64,000 bases of DNA from Meghimatium bilineatum (GCA_034231615.1 CM067317.1:43223531-43287530); one strand, 5' to 3'. Shown: positions 1 to 12,305, counted from the stretch's first letter. The notes: generated from the sequence alone by a model not told the origin. A program made the numbers and translations.

Positions 1-411
1 TCCAATCCCCTATGAATGAGGCTTCATCTCTACAATTATGTTCCTCCTATCCCCTATGAATGAGGCTTCATCTCTACAATTATGTTCCTCCTATCCCCTA
101 TGAATGAGGCTTCATCTCTACAATTATGTTCCTCCTATCCCCTATGAATGGAAATCTTCATATCTACAATTATGTTCCTCCTATTCCCTATGAATGAGGC
201 TTCATATCTACAATTATGTTCCTCCTATCCCCTATGAATGAGGCTTCATCTCAACAATTATGTTCCTACTATCCCCTATGAATGAGGCTTCATATCTACA
301 ATTATGTTCCTCCTATCCCATATGAATGCTTCATATCTACAATTATGTTCCTTCTATCCCCTATGAATGAGGCTTCATATCTACAATTATGTTCCTCCTA
401 TCCGCTATCCG

Positions 412-1043
412 CTATGAAAGCATGGACTGTGTATAGACATCATGTGAAAAAACTCAATCATTTTCATACAAATTGTCTCAGAAAAGTTATGAACATCAGA
501 TGGCATGACAAGATTCCAGATACCACTGTCCTTGATAGAGCTGGTATCCCAAGCATTGAGACGATCCTGATGCAGACACAGATTTGTTGGGCAGGTCATT
601 TGGTGCGTATGCCAGACCATCGTCTGCCAAGGATACTTCTCTATGGTGAGCTAGAGAAGGGTATACGATCTCAAAGTGGCCAAAGGAAGCGCTACAAGAA
701 CCCGTTAAAGGACTCACTGAAAGCCTTTGACATAGACCACAATACATGGGAAGAACTTGCACAAAATAGATCTACATGGCATTCTAAAATAAAAAAGCGC
801 ATCATCTTGTGAAAAGAAGAGAAATGCAGCAGATCAACAGCAGAGAGCAGCTAGAAAGTCACGGATAGACCAAGATCCTTCTACAGTCGTTATTCCATGT
901 CCAAACTGTCCACGGACATTTACAGCTTGAATAGGGCTCATTAGCCATCTACGAACTCATAATCAAGGAAATAACTAAAATTGAATTTTCAAAAGTGGAT
1001 GTAACAAATGGTCATCATCACTTGTGATGGACAAACAACAACA
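412..1043 (+). pseudogene. LINE 3' end inside satellite, copy A
   Basis: 5'-truncated non-LTR retrotransposon tail. It encodes the end of the reverse-transcriptase ORF (KAWTVYRHHVKKLNHFHTNC, then CWAGHLVRMPDHRLP), followed in another frame by a C2H2-like motif CPNCPRTFTA. That frame is broken by TGA where the related copy at 16900 has CGA. A two-base deletion near 798 shifts the frame. About 60 bases of 3' UTR follow, then satellite resumes. Confidence 0.85.
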
Positions 1044-2485
1044 CAATTATGTTCCTCCTTTCCCCTATGAATGCTTCATCTCTACAATTATGTTCCTCCA
1101 ATCCCCTATGAATGAGGCTTCATCTCTACAATTATGTTCCTCCTATCCCCTATGAATGAGGCTTCATCTCTACAATTATGTTCCTCCAATCCCCTATGAT
1201 TGAGGCTTCATCTCAACAATTATCTTTCTCCTATCCCCTATGAATGAGGCTTCATCTCTACAGTTATGTTCCTCCTATCCCCTATGAATGCTTCATATCT
1301 ACAATTATGTTCCTCCTATCCCCTATGAATGCTTCATATCTACAATTATGTTCCTCCAATCCCCTATGAATGAGGCTTCATCTCTACAATTATGTTCCTC
1401 CTATCCCCTATGAATGAGGCTTCATCTCTACAATTATATTCCTCCTATCCCCTATGAATGGAAATCTTCATATCTGCAATTATGTTCCTCCTATCCCCTA
1501 TGAATGAGGCTTCATCTCTACAATTATGTTCCTCCTATCCCCTATGAATGAGGCTTCATCTCAACAATTATGTTCCTCCTATCCCCTATGAATGAGGCTT
1601 CATCTCAACAATTATCTTCCTTCTATCCCATATGAATGCTTCATATCTACAATTATGTTCCTTCTATCCCATATGAATGCTTCATATCTACAATTATGTT
1701 CCTTCTATCCCATATGAATGCTTCATATCTACAATTATGTTCCTTCTATCCCCTATGAATGATGCTTCATCTCTACCATGATGTTCCTCCTATCCCATAT
1801 GAATGCTTCATATCTACAAGTATGTTCCTCCTATCCCATATGAATGCTTCATATCTACAATTATGTTCCTTCTATCCCCTATGAATGAGGCTTCATCTCT
1901 ACAATTATGTTCCTCCTATCCCCTATGAATGGAAATCTTCATATCTACAATTATGTTCCTCCTATCCCCTATGAATGAGGCTTCATATCTACAATTATGT
2001 TCCTTCTATCCCATATGAATGCTTCATATCTACAATTATGTTCCTCCTATCCCATATGAATGCTTCATATCTACAATTATGTTCCTTCTATCCCCTATGA
2101 ATGAGGCTTCATCTCTACCATTATGTTCCTCCTATCCCCTATGAATGAGGCTTCATCTCAATAATTATGTTCCTTCTATCCCATATGAATGCTTCATATC
2201 TACAATTATGTTCCTTCTATCCCATATGAATGCTTCATATCTACAATTATGTTCCTCCTATCCCCTATGAATGAGGCTTCATATCTACAATTATGTTCCT
2301 TCTATCCCATATGAATGCTTCATATCTACAATTATGTTCCTCCTATCCCCTATGAATGAGGCTTCATATCTACAATTATGTTCCTCCTATCCCATATGAA
2401 TGCTTCATATCTACAATTATGTTCCTTCTATCCCCTATGAATGAGGCTTCATATCTACAATTATGTTCCTCCTATCCGCTATCCG

Positions 2486-3117
2486 CTATGAAAGCATGGA
2501 CTGTGTATAGACATCATGTGAAAAAACTCAATCATTTTCATACAAATTGTCTCAGAAAAGTTATGAACATCAGATGGCATGACAAGATTCCAGATACCAC
2601 TGTCCTTGATAGAGCTGGTATCCCAAGCATTGAGACGATCCTGATGCAGACACAGATTTGTTGGGCAGGTCATTTGGTGCGTATGCCAGACCATCGTCTG
2701 CCAAGGATACTTCTCTATGGTGAGCTAGAGAAGGGTATACGATCTCAAAGTGGCCAAAGGAAGCGCTACAAGAACCCGTTAAAGGACTCACTGAAAGCCT
2801 TTGACATAGACCACAATACATGGGAAGAACTTGCACAAAATAGATCTACATGGCATTCTAAAATAAAAAAGCGCATCATCTTGTGAAAAGAAGAGAAATG
2901 CAGCAGATCAACAGCAGAGAGCAGCTAGAAAGTCACGGATAGACCAAGATCCTTCTACAGTCGTTATTCCATGTCCAAACTGTCCACGGACATTTACAGC
3001 TTGAATAGGGCTCATTAGCCATCTACGAACTCATAATCAAGGAAATAACTAAAATTGAATTTTCAAAAGTGGATGTAACAAATGGTCATCATCACTTGTG
3101 ATGGACAAACAACAACA
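2486..3117 (+). pseudogene. LINE 3' end inside satellite, copy B
   Basis: Duplicate of copy A at an offset of 2074 bases, with the same deletion, the same premature TGA, and an identical encoded protein over the readable frame. It was therefore copied with the surrounding satellite, not inserted independently. Confidence 0.85.
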
Positions 3118-4559
3118 CAATTATGTTCCTCCTTTCCCCTATGAATGCTTCATCTCTACAATTATGTTCCTCCAATCCCCTATGAATGAGGCTTCATCTC
3201 TACAATTATGTTCCTCCTATCCCCTATGAATGAGGCTTCATCTCTACAATTATGTTCCTCCAATCCCCTATGATTGAGGCTTCATCTCAACAATTATCTT
3301 TCTCCTATCCCCTATGAATGAGGCTTCATCTCTACAGTTATGTTCCTCCTATCCCCTATGAATGCTTCATATCTACAATTATGTTCCTCCTATCCCCTAT
3401 GAATGCTTCATATCTACAATTATGTTCCTCCAATCCCCTATGAATGAGGCTTCATCTCTACAATTATGTTCCTCCTATCCCCTATGAATGAGGCTTCATC
3501 TCTACAATTATATTCCTCCTATCCCCTATGAATGGAAATCTTCATATCTGCAATTATGTTCCTCCTATCCCCTATGAATGAGGCTTCATCTCTACAATTA
3601 TGTTCCTCCTATCCCCTATGAATGAGGCTTCATCTCAACAATTATGTTCCTCCTATCCCCTATGAATGAGGCTTCATCTCAACAATTATCTTCCTTCTAT
3701 CCCATATGAATGCTTCATATCTACAATTATGTTCCTTCTATCCCATATGAATGCTTCATATCTACAATTATGTTCCTTCTATCCCATATGAATGCTTCAT
3801 ATCTACAATTATGTTCCTTCTATCCCCTATGAATGATGCTTCATCTCTACCATGATGTTCCTCCTATCCCATATGAATGCTTCATATCTACAAGTATGTT
3901 CCTCCTATCCCATATGAATGCTTCATATCTACAATTATGTTCCTTCTATCCCCTATGAATGAGGCTTCATCTCTACAATTATGTTCCTCCTATCCCCTAT
4001 GAATGGAAATCTTCATATCTACAATTATGTTCCTCCTATCCCCTATGAATGAGGCTTCATATCTACAATTATGTTCCTTCTATCCCATATGAATGCTTCA
4101 TATCTACAATTATGTTCCTCCTATCCCATATGAATGCTTCATATCTACAATTATGTTCCTTCTATCCCCTATGAATGAGGCTTCATCTCTACCATTATGT
4201 TCCTCCTATCCCCTATGAATGAGGCTTCATCTCAATAATTATGTTCCTTCTATCCCATATGAATGCTTCATATCTACAATTATGTTCCTTCTATCCCATA
4301 TGAATGCTTCATATCTACAATTATGTTCCTCCTATCCCCTATGAATGAGGCTTCATATCTACAATTATGTTCCTTCTATCCCATATGAATGCTTCATATC
4401 TACAATTATGTTCCTCCTATCCCCTATGAATGAGGCTTCATATCTACAATTATGTTCCTCCTATCCCATATGAATGCTTCATATCTACAATTATGTTCCT
4501 TCTATCCCCCATGAATGAGGCTTCATATCTACAATTATGTTCCTCCTATCCGCTATCCG

Positions 4560-5193
4560 CTATGAAAGCATGGACTGTGTATAGACATCATGTGAAAAAA
4601 CTCAATCATTTTCATACAAATTGTCTCAGAAAAGTTATGAACATCAGATGGCATGACAAGATTCCAGATACCACTGTCCTTGATAGAGCTGGTATCCCAA
4701 GCATTGAGACGATCCTGATGCAGACACAGATTTGTTGGGCAGGTTATTTGGTGCGTATGCCAGACCATCGTCTGCCAAAGAAACTTCTCTATGGTGAGCT
4801 AGAGAAGGGTATACGATCTCAAGGTGGCCAAAGGAAGCGCTACAAGGACCCGTTAAAGGACTCACTGAAAGCCTTTGACATAGACGACAATACATGGGAA
4901 GAACTTGCACAAAATAGATCTACATGGCATTCTAAAATAAAAAAGAGCGCACCATCTTGTGAAAAGAAGAGAAATGCAGCAGATCAACAGCAGAGAGCAG
5001 CTAGAAAGTCACGGATAGACCAAGATCCGTCTACAGTCGTTATTCCATGTCCAAACTGTCCAAGGACATTTACAGCTTGAATAGGGCTCATTAGCCATCT
5101 ACGAACTCATAATCAAGGAAATAACTAAAATTGAATTTTCAAAAGTGGATGTAACAAATGGTCATCATCACTTGTGATGGACAAACAACAACA
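4560..5193 (+). pseudogene. LINE 3' end inside satellite, copy C (less decayed)
   Basis: Same insertion in the third higher-order unit. It lacks the two-base deletion, so the frame runs from the reverse-transcriptase tail into CPNCPRTFTA before the shared TGA. It differs from A and B at several residues (GYLVRMPDHRLPKKL, GQRKRYKDPL), so it is the outgroup of the three. Confidence 0.85.
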
Positions 5194-7020
5194 CAATTAT
5201 GTTCCTCCTTTCCCCTATGAATGCTTCATCTCTACAATTATGTTCCTCCAATCCCCTATGAATGAGGCTTCATCTCTACAATTATGTTCCTCCTATCCCC
5301 TATGAATGAGGCTTCATCTCTACAATTATGTTCCTCCTATCCCCTATGAATGAGGCTTCATCTCTACAATTATGTTCCTCCTATCCCCTATGAATGCTTC
5401 ATATCTACAATTATGTTCCTCCTATCCCCTATGAATGCTTCATATCTACAATTATGTTCCTCCAATCCCCTATGAATGAGGCTTCATCTCTACAATTATG
5501 TTCCTCCTATCCCCTATGAATGAGGCTTCATCTCTACAATTATGTTCCTCCTATCCCCTATGAATGAGGCTTCATCTCTACAATTATGTTCCTCCTATCC
5601 CCTATGAATGGAAATCTTCATATCTACAATTATGTTCCTCCTATTCCCTATGAATGAGGCTTCATATCTACAATTATGTTCCTCCTATCCCCTATGAATG
5701 AGGCTTCATCTCAACAATTATGTTCCTACTATCCCCTATGAATGAGGCTTCATCTCAAGAATTATCTTCCTTCTATCCCCTATGAATGCTTCATATCTAC
5801 AATTATGTTCCTTCTATCCCATATGAATGCTTCATATCTACAATTATGTTCATTCTATCCCCTATGAATGAGGCTTCATCTCTACCATTATGTTCCTCCT
5901 ATCCCATATGAATGCTTCATATCTACAATTATGTTCCTTCTATCCCATATGAATGCTTCATATCTACAATTATGTTCCTTCTATCCCCTATGAATGAGGC
6001 TTCATCTCTACCATGATGTTCCTCCTATCCCATATGAATGCTTCATATCTACAAGTATGTTCCTCCTATCCCATATAATTGCTTCATATCTACAATTATG
6101 TTCCTTCTATCCCCTATGAATGAGGCTTCATCTCTACAATTATGTTCCTCCTATCCCCTATGAATGAGGCTTCATATCTACAATTATCTTCCTTCTATCC
6201 CATATGAATGCTTCATATCTACAATTATGTTCCTCCTATCCCATATGAATGCTTCATATCTACAATTATGTTCCTTCTATCCCCTATGAATGAGGCTTCA
6301 TCTCTACCATTATGTTCCTCCTATCCCCTATGAATGAGGCTTCATCTCAACAATTATGTTCCTTCTATCCCATATGAATGCTTCATATCTACAATTATGT
6401 TCCTTCTATCCCATATGAATGCGTCATATCTACAATTATGTTCCTCCTATCCCCTATGAATGAGGCTTCATATCTACAATTATGTTCCTCCTATCCCATA
6501 TGAATGCTTCATATCTACAATTATGTTCCTTCTATCCCCTATGAATGAGGCTTCATCTCTACCATTATGTTCCTCCTATCCCCTATGAATGAGGCTTCAT
6601 CTCAACAATTATGTTCCTTCTATCCCATATGAATGCTTCATATCTACAATTATGTTCCTTCTATCCCATATGAATGCTTCATATCTACAATTATGTTCCT
6701 TCTATCCCCTATGAATGAGGCTTCATATCTACAATTATGTTCCTTCTATCCCCTATGAATGAGGCTTCATCTCAACAATTATGTTCCTCCTATCCCCTAT
6801 GAATGAGGCTTCATCTCAACAATTATGTTCCTTCTATCCCATATGAATGAGGCTTCATCTCAACAATTATGTTCCTTCAATCCCATATGAATGCTTCATA
6901 TCTACAATTATGTTCCTTCTATCCCCTATGAATGAGGCTTCATCTCAACAATTATGCTCCTTCTATCCCATATGAATGAGGCTTCATCTCTACAATTATG
7001 TTCCTCCTATCCCCTATGAA

Positions 7021-7967
7021 TGGATGGCTTTACAAACGATTTGAAAAAATTCAAATGATTTTACAAACCACTGAGAATTGGAGTCTATTGGTTACAAAGT
7101 TAATTGATTTGCTACGGATATTTTTAGCATTTGGACAGAATTTATTTTTTTAAGGTAGATCAAAGAATTTGATCGAGATACTTGTCAGAATTTTCGTATA
7201 AAATTGAATACATCTGCCTAAGTATGTTGCCTGGTTGGATTTAAATAATTAATGCAACCAATACGCATACGACCTACGCCACTCAGCATAGCACTTGATT
7301 GATTGACCTATGGCCTATCTTCATGACAAGCTACTACACTGATCATCAGTTTCTTGTTGTAATATTGTTTGCAACTTGATAAACATATTCCATAATACAG
7401 GTAGTGCTCAAGAAGATGCACAATGATATGGATGTCCTTCGATTTATGGCTACATATCACCTTTAAAATGTTACTTTCACTTTCCACTGAAAATATTGCT
7501 AATTACAGGATAGACTGGAAAAAAAGATTGATAATAAATGGGACTAAAGTCAGACTGTTATCAACAGTCGGATCAAATACAAATAGTAATAGGAAGATGG
7601 TGATGATGAAATAATCCCATTCGATGTGAGCCCATAACTTTTTTGACAAAAACACAAATTGTTTTCAGTTTTGTAACTGAGGTGACACTCAGACTCATAA
7701 GGTTGTCTCAAATGCATTGTTGTGTAATGGGAATTTAGGCCTATTGGCAGTATTGGTTCATGTTTATAAGTTTATTCACCAAAGAGAGGCATTCCAGCAT
7801 CCAATCATCATTGGATGATTACCAATGATTATTACGTCCAGCAAGGAGAACATCACACATTTTTGGGCCAACCATCTCATTATAACCATTCTTTTGTCAA
7901 ATTTGTTGACCCGTTTGCAGTAATAGCACATCTAGCATTCCCTGTCCCCTTGAAGTCTGCCACATTA
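7021..7967. other. unique-looking AT-rich DNA, no gene recognised
   Basis: Sequence after the satellite array. Short open frames (for example 7423-7614) have no recognisable domain and no splice context. I see no RNA gene or element ends. Confidence 0.5.
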
Positions 7968-8225
7968 TAAGGAGCGACTCCGCAGTCACATGTATAGAAA
8001 GTTCAAGATTGGCAACACGGCCATGTGTACAGGCAGCACAGAGTGCCAAACATATACTTCAAGAGTGTTCTGAGCATGAAACGCTGAGGCAGACATATTG
8101 GCCAGAGGAAACAACACTGGAATCAAAGCTCTATGGGACACTGTATGAACTACAAAAGATAGTGAGTTTTATTAAGGAGACAGAAATACAGATATAGACA
8201 TGTTTCAAGTGAACGAAAGAAGAAG
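7968..8225 (+). pseudogene. RNase H-class LINE 3' end
   Basis: Frameshifted tail of a non-LTR element: RKFKIGNTAMCTG, then in the next frame AKHILQECSEHETLRQTYWP and EETTLESKLYG. It resembles the CPCG...EHILQ module at 9690 and 62565. It ends in a gaa-rich simple tail (gaaagaagaagaag), as other copies here do. Confidence 0.7.
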
Positions 8226-8334
8226 AAGAAATAAGGATAATGGTGCAGTGTACGCTAGCCTATATCTCTTTGTCAGCCATGGGGATGATTTGATAGAAGA
8301 CACATAAGTAAGAAACTGAGATATGACTGTTATG

Positions 8335-8475
8335 ATTTTTCACATGTGACAGTCTGCCAGCCTATCCCCTAACTTCCTTAGTCGCCTTTTACGACATGTC
8401 TGGAAAGAAGACAGTCGTCATATTCTTTGCACCCTGAGCTACATAAGAATCCCCGGTGCCACACCGGGAAAAATA
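8335..8475 (-). repeat. fragment of ~290-bp GAAGAA-tailed SINE-like family
   Basis: Reverse-complement match to the family best seen at 39618-40198, through the stretch cttagtcgccttttacgaca and the following agc/caaagaatag part. Divergent and incomplete. Confidence 0.6.
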
Positions 8476-8479
8476 AAAT

Positions 8480-9173
8480 AAACACTAATGACTAATAGTA
8501 ATACTTTGTAATAATATAATTATAATTAAATATGGGAAAAAAAACAGAACGCAAAAAAATAAAAATTAAAAATAAAATATTCGAATTAGGACCTAAGACC
8601 TAATTGATAATAAATAGGGCATATGCGATGCCTACGATTACAACGTGACTACATTCCTACCACTTATATAGCCGAAGCGTGGATTCAGTCCATTTTAAGT
8701 TATTCTTGTCACAAGGCTGACAAAAAGGTGTCAAGTTTAGTTTCCATGTCAATACTGAAAGTCGCCATATTGTTGCTACCGCAGCTAAGGAACTACTTTG
8801 AATAACACAGATAATATCACACTTAAGTAATGTTATCTTAGAAATTTTAACACGTAATAACTTTCAGCAAAAATTATTGGTCTAATAATTATATAAAGGT
8901 GATTATTTCCAAATGAATAAGAAAATGAAAATACGTTGCTGCGTTATAAATTCAGCACATAATTTATTCGCGCTAATTATAAACATTTATTACAAATGTT
9001 ATGTTAATTTAGTAATTATTTTACAGGATACAATTTCCTGTAAATTATGTATTTATTGCCTAACCTATAACTAGAAGAATATAGCTGTTGTAAATTATTA
9101 GTAGGATTACTTTTTCAGTGTTTACCGTAAATACCCTCAACAATCAAACGAATCCAACCATAATATTGATCAG
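8480..9173. other. AT-rich spacer, nothing recognised
   Basis: High A+T, only short open frames, no element ends or RNA genes seen. Confidence 0.4.
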
Positions 9174-9221
9174 TTGGCAGGGTGTAGAGGTAGGCTTTTT
9201 AACGCAATATTAAGTTATGGT

Positions 9222-10268
9222 ATGTATAATCACAATAATTTGAGATATGCGGATGACACTGTTCTGATTGCAAAAAGTGAGGAAGACCTTCAAGATTTAA
9301 TTAATGTAGTAGTCACAGAAAGTAAAGAGAAAGGCCGCTTCCTAAATATCAAGAAAACAGAAGTAATGGTTATTTCAAAGAAACAAAATAACACACCTTG
9401 CAAGATCAAAGTGAATGATATAGTATTAAAACAGGTCCACCAATTCAAATATTTAGTTACAATGATTACAGCAGATGGAAGAAGTTCAACAGTAATAAGA
9501 TGCAGAATAGGACAGGCAAAAACAACATTCAGGGAAATGAAAAATATACTGTGTAATATGACCTTGTCATTCGAGGTGAGAAAGAGAGTTCTGCAGTGCT
9601 ATATAACCCCTATACTAACATATGGGTGCGAGTCTTGGACAATAAACAAACTGGAATGTGGAAAATTAGAGGCAACATTATCGATTAAGGATCTCATACA
9701 CAGATGAATGTCCATGTGGATCCGGAACCCAGACTCCAGAACACATACTTCAGGACTGCCCAACATACAAAGAGCAGAGACAGCAGACCTGGCCAGAGGA
9801 TACAGACTTGAGGCAAAAGCTATGGGGCAGCCGCTCTGACCTGGAGAAGACAGTGGACTTCGTCTTGACGACAGGTCTGACGGTATAGCATGACCACATG
9901 CTGAACGCAGAAGAAGAAGAGGCAACAGAGATGTTGTTCTACAGAAGAATGCTGAGAATACCATGGACTGCCAGAAAAACTAATGTAGAGGTGTTGAAAG
10001 AGTCAAATGTGAAATGGACCTTAAATCAACAATATAAGAAAAAGGCAATCTTCTTTATTTGGCCACTTCATGAGACAGGCAGGTTTTAGAGAACATAGTC
10101 ACAACAGGCAAAATTGAAGGCAACAGAGACAGAGGGCGACAACGTGAGAAAATATTAGACAGTTTGACAACCTGGCACGGCAAGGAAACAACAATGACTT
10201 TGATACATAATACTGTGGACAGAGAGCTGTGGAGAGCCATGACAACCTACGCCAGCCGGTATGGCACA
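9222..10268 (+). pseudogene. non-LTR retrotransposon (RT and C-terminus), interrupted
   Basis: Reverse-transcriptase motif LRYADDTVLIA with catalytic ADD, then KKTEVMVISKK, YGCESWTINKLECGKLEAT. After an insertion (9678-9917) it resumes with EATEMLFYRRMLRIPWTARK and runs to a C-terminal LWRAMTTYASRYGT stop followed by an (ATG)n tail. 5'-truncated, with stops and frameshifts. The same family recurs at 14575, 20163, 28400, 29146 and 37430. Confidence 0.85.
9678..9917 (+). mobile_element. 240-bp retroposed LINE tail with 10-bp target duplication
   Basis: This segment splits the surrounding LINE exactly between two copies of agaggcaaca (9668-9677 and 9918-9927). It encodes DECPCGSGTQTPEHILQDCP and ends LTTGLTV-stop, then a gaagaagaag tail: a short RNase H-class LINE 3' end. 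The flanking duplication shows target-primed insertion. Confidence 0.85.
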
Positions 10269-10584
10269 TGATGATGATGATGATGATGTTACATATACAT
10301 GTACCTGGAAAAAATGTATTAAGTAAAAACAAATAGTATAGACAATAAATAATTAGATGCTTCGGTCCTTATAACCTTTTTTCAAGAAACAAAAACAAGA
10401 TCTCACCAAAAAAATTATGCAGTGATATGTATGCATACAGTTGTGATTTCCACCTGTGCGGAAAAACGTCGACGGGGAAAGGTTGGAACTGTCTGTCATT
10501 GCCCATGGTCAGCCCGTGTATTTTCAAGTGGTTTTTTTTTAATAGTCTCCACCCATCCTCCCATGAGGGAGGTAGCCTATTTTA

Positions 10585-10858
10585 TATTGAGCTTGATTGC
10601 TATCACCCGGTTACAGGGTGCCAGGTTTGAAACCACGTCCAGACACAAAAATCCGTGTTGTTTTTGTCTCGCTTGACACGACTACTCCTCCAGTCGACTC
10701 AGCTGTAATTGAGTACCTGACGCATGAGTTTGGGGAGGTAAAGACAACAAGGAAGGGAAGGAACTTGACACTCCACCTAATAGTTGCAGCATCTTAGTAC
10801 ATGAAGAGTTATCTTCATCCCCGACGGCAGGTTGCTGCCGTTGAACCTACCTTGATCT
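10585..10858 (-). repeat. dispersed SINE-like repeat, family 2
   Basis: Reverse-complement relative of copies at 27770 and 39365. Shared landmarks are cagcaacctgccgtcgggga, ctcatgc(a/g)t(c/t)aggt, the gtcgactgg block and ctgtaaccgggtgatag. Three copies share end to end order. I cannot assign a tRNA head. Confidence 0.65.
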
Positions 10859-11059
10859 TTACCCATTTAGTTCTTGACCTTCCTCGTGCATGGTATCTTG
10901 ATATTCTGCTGTTGTATGCGCGAATGACTGGATTGCGCTTATTCCATTCTCATGTTGTAGCCAAATTACCTGATTTGCTGTCTCTCGGTCCAGTCTTGAC
11001 TTTTCTGAGAGGCCTATTTTCCTTTCTCCGTAGGTTTCTTCTTTTATAGCTTTCCTCAA
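10859..11059 (-). other. unidentified open segment
   Basis: A 66-codon open frame on the minus strand containing LDRETANQVIWLQHENG and SFAHTTAEYQDTMHEEG. The composition is protein-like but I recognise no domain. It abuts SINE family 2. It may be a LINE fragment; low confidence that it is a gene. Confidence 0.2.
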
Positions 11060-11636
11060 ATATCTAACTTTACATACTGTAATGTTTTTCTTCCTTTCAG
11101 CTTAAACGTTTTATGCCTTGCGGCGTCACGGGTAGAATAATTCTATGGATACGGACTAAGTAAGCTTCACATACGCTTGTTTTCGCCTGTCTCTTTTATT
11201 TATGTAGTCCGTCTTTTGCATGGTCTGCTTCTGGTTTTGTATCCATCATACCTGTAAAGCGTCGACTTTTTAGCGGCATTATCTGATGGTAGTCTGGAAG
11301 CATGTGAAAACCACTTACTATCTTCTAATGAAATCCGTGATTGTGTTTGTTCGTCTTCTGATGTTTACATTTCTGATTCTGTCACTTATTGTTACTCCGA
11401 TATTTCTACGCAGACAAGTCATTTCTGCTGTAACAAGTTTTCTTTTGTGTTTTGTTGTTAGTGTCCACGTTTGACATTTGTAGCATATTAATGGTATGAT
11501 GATCGTTTTTGAGAGCTCTCAGCTCCGCACTGTCGGTTTGCTAGACCAGTAACAATATCGTTCAAGTCTCCGAATGGTTAAACAGTGTTCTAATCCACTT
11601 TCAGAAAATAAATAACATGTTCCATTTGTAATGCAC

Positions 11637-11835
11637 TGATACACCAACAATAGAATACACAATCAATCTCTTGAATGGATACATACAAGCAAAAGAGCCA
11701 GAGGTAGATGCATTGATACACCAACAATAGAATACACAATCAATCTCTTGAATGGATTCATACAAGCAAAAGAGCCAGAGGTAGATGCACTGATACACCA
11801 ACAATAGAATACACAATCAATCTCTTGAATGGATA
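11637..11835 (+). repeat. 77-bp tandem repeat derived from a LINE tail
   Basis: Units start at acaccaacaatag at 11641, 11718 and 11795, a period of 77. Translated, the unit holds LEWIHTSKRARGR, the C-terminal basic block of the LINE that continues at 12099. The minisatellite is therefore an internal amplification of that LINE. Confidence 0.9.
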
Positions 11836-11839
11836 TATA

Positions 11840-12098
11840 AGTAACCCATAGCATTTATTAATGCCGTAAGGGTGTGAGATGTTAGCGATCTCACATTTCA
11901 CAGGCTCTGCAAATGAGGGCGGTAGCCATCTCCTCTCCCTCGCAGTCTTTACTTCCCGGATTAATCCGGTACCCATTTAAGGCTGGGTCGACCTGGGAGC
12001 CGTTGCGATCTGAAAACATTTCCGCCTCAGCTGGGGAATGAACCCAGGACCACTCATATGCGAAGCCAGTGCGCTAACCACTGCGCTAACGCGGCTCC
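11840..12098 (-). mobile_element. tRNA-derived SINE (family 1) with target duplication
   Basis: On the minus strand it begins gggagccgcgttagcgcagt, with an A-box-like TAGCGCAGTGGTTAGCGC and a B-box-like GGTTCATTCC about 30 bases later, a polymerase III promoter. It is flanked by cttgaatggatatata (11824-11839) and cttgaatggatacata (12099-12114). A second copy lies at 28742-29011. Confidence 0.85.
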
Positions 12099-12305
12099 CT
12101 TGAATGGATACATACAAGCAAAAGAGCCAGAGGTAGACCAAAAGAAACATCAAGAAGAACAATACTTAGAGAAAATTAAACAATCAATATTCATACTATT
12201 CAAGAACTGCACAGAATAGCTTTGAACAGACAGAATTGGATAGATCTGACCTCTGCCCTATGCGCTAACTTCAGCGCAAAAGGAAAATGAATGAATGAAT
12301 GCACT
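12099..12305 (+). pseudogene. LINE C-terminus with (ATGA)n tail
   Basis: Continues the LINE of the 77-bp repeats: LEWIHTSKRARGRPKETSRR, then TIQELHRIALNRQNWIDL and a stop, followed by an atgaatgaatg tail. Truncated 5'. Confidence 0.75.

Larger units (their letters stand above)
1..7020. repeat. satellite-like array, 41-46 bp units with 2074-bp higher-order period
   Basis: The basic unit is 44 bp and reads ctacaattatgttcctcc followed by tatcccctatgaatgaggct and tcatat. Variants are 41 bp (agg missing) and 46 bp (ggaaat in place of aggc). Rare variants such as tgattgagg, caattatctttctcc and ccatgatgttcc recur exactly 2074 bp apart (about 293-2366 versus 2367-4440). Bases 1-292 match 5461-5752. 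The array is interrupted by three copies of one LINE tail and may continue left of the window. Confidence 0.97.

Noticed and set aside
282-812. 176-codon frame starting in satellite (MRLHIYNYVPP...)
   Set aside because: The first third is satellite read-through. Only the LINE part is meaningful and it is truncated.
1-7020. CRISPR-like array
   Set aside because: Contiguous degenerate satellite units with no unique spacers, in a spliced eukaryotic genome.
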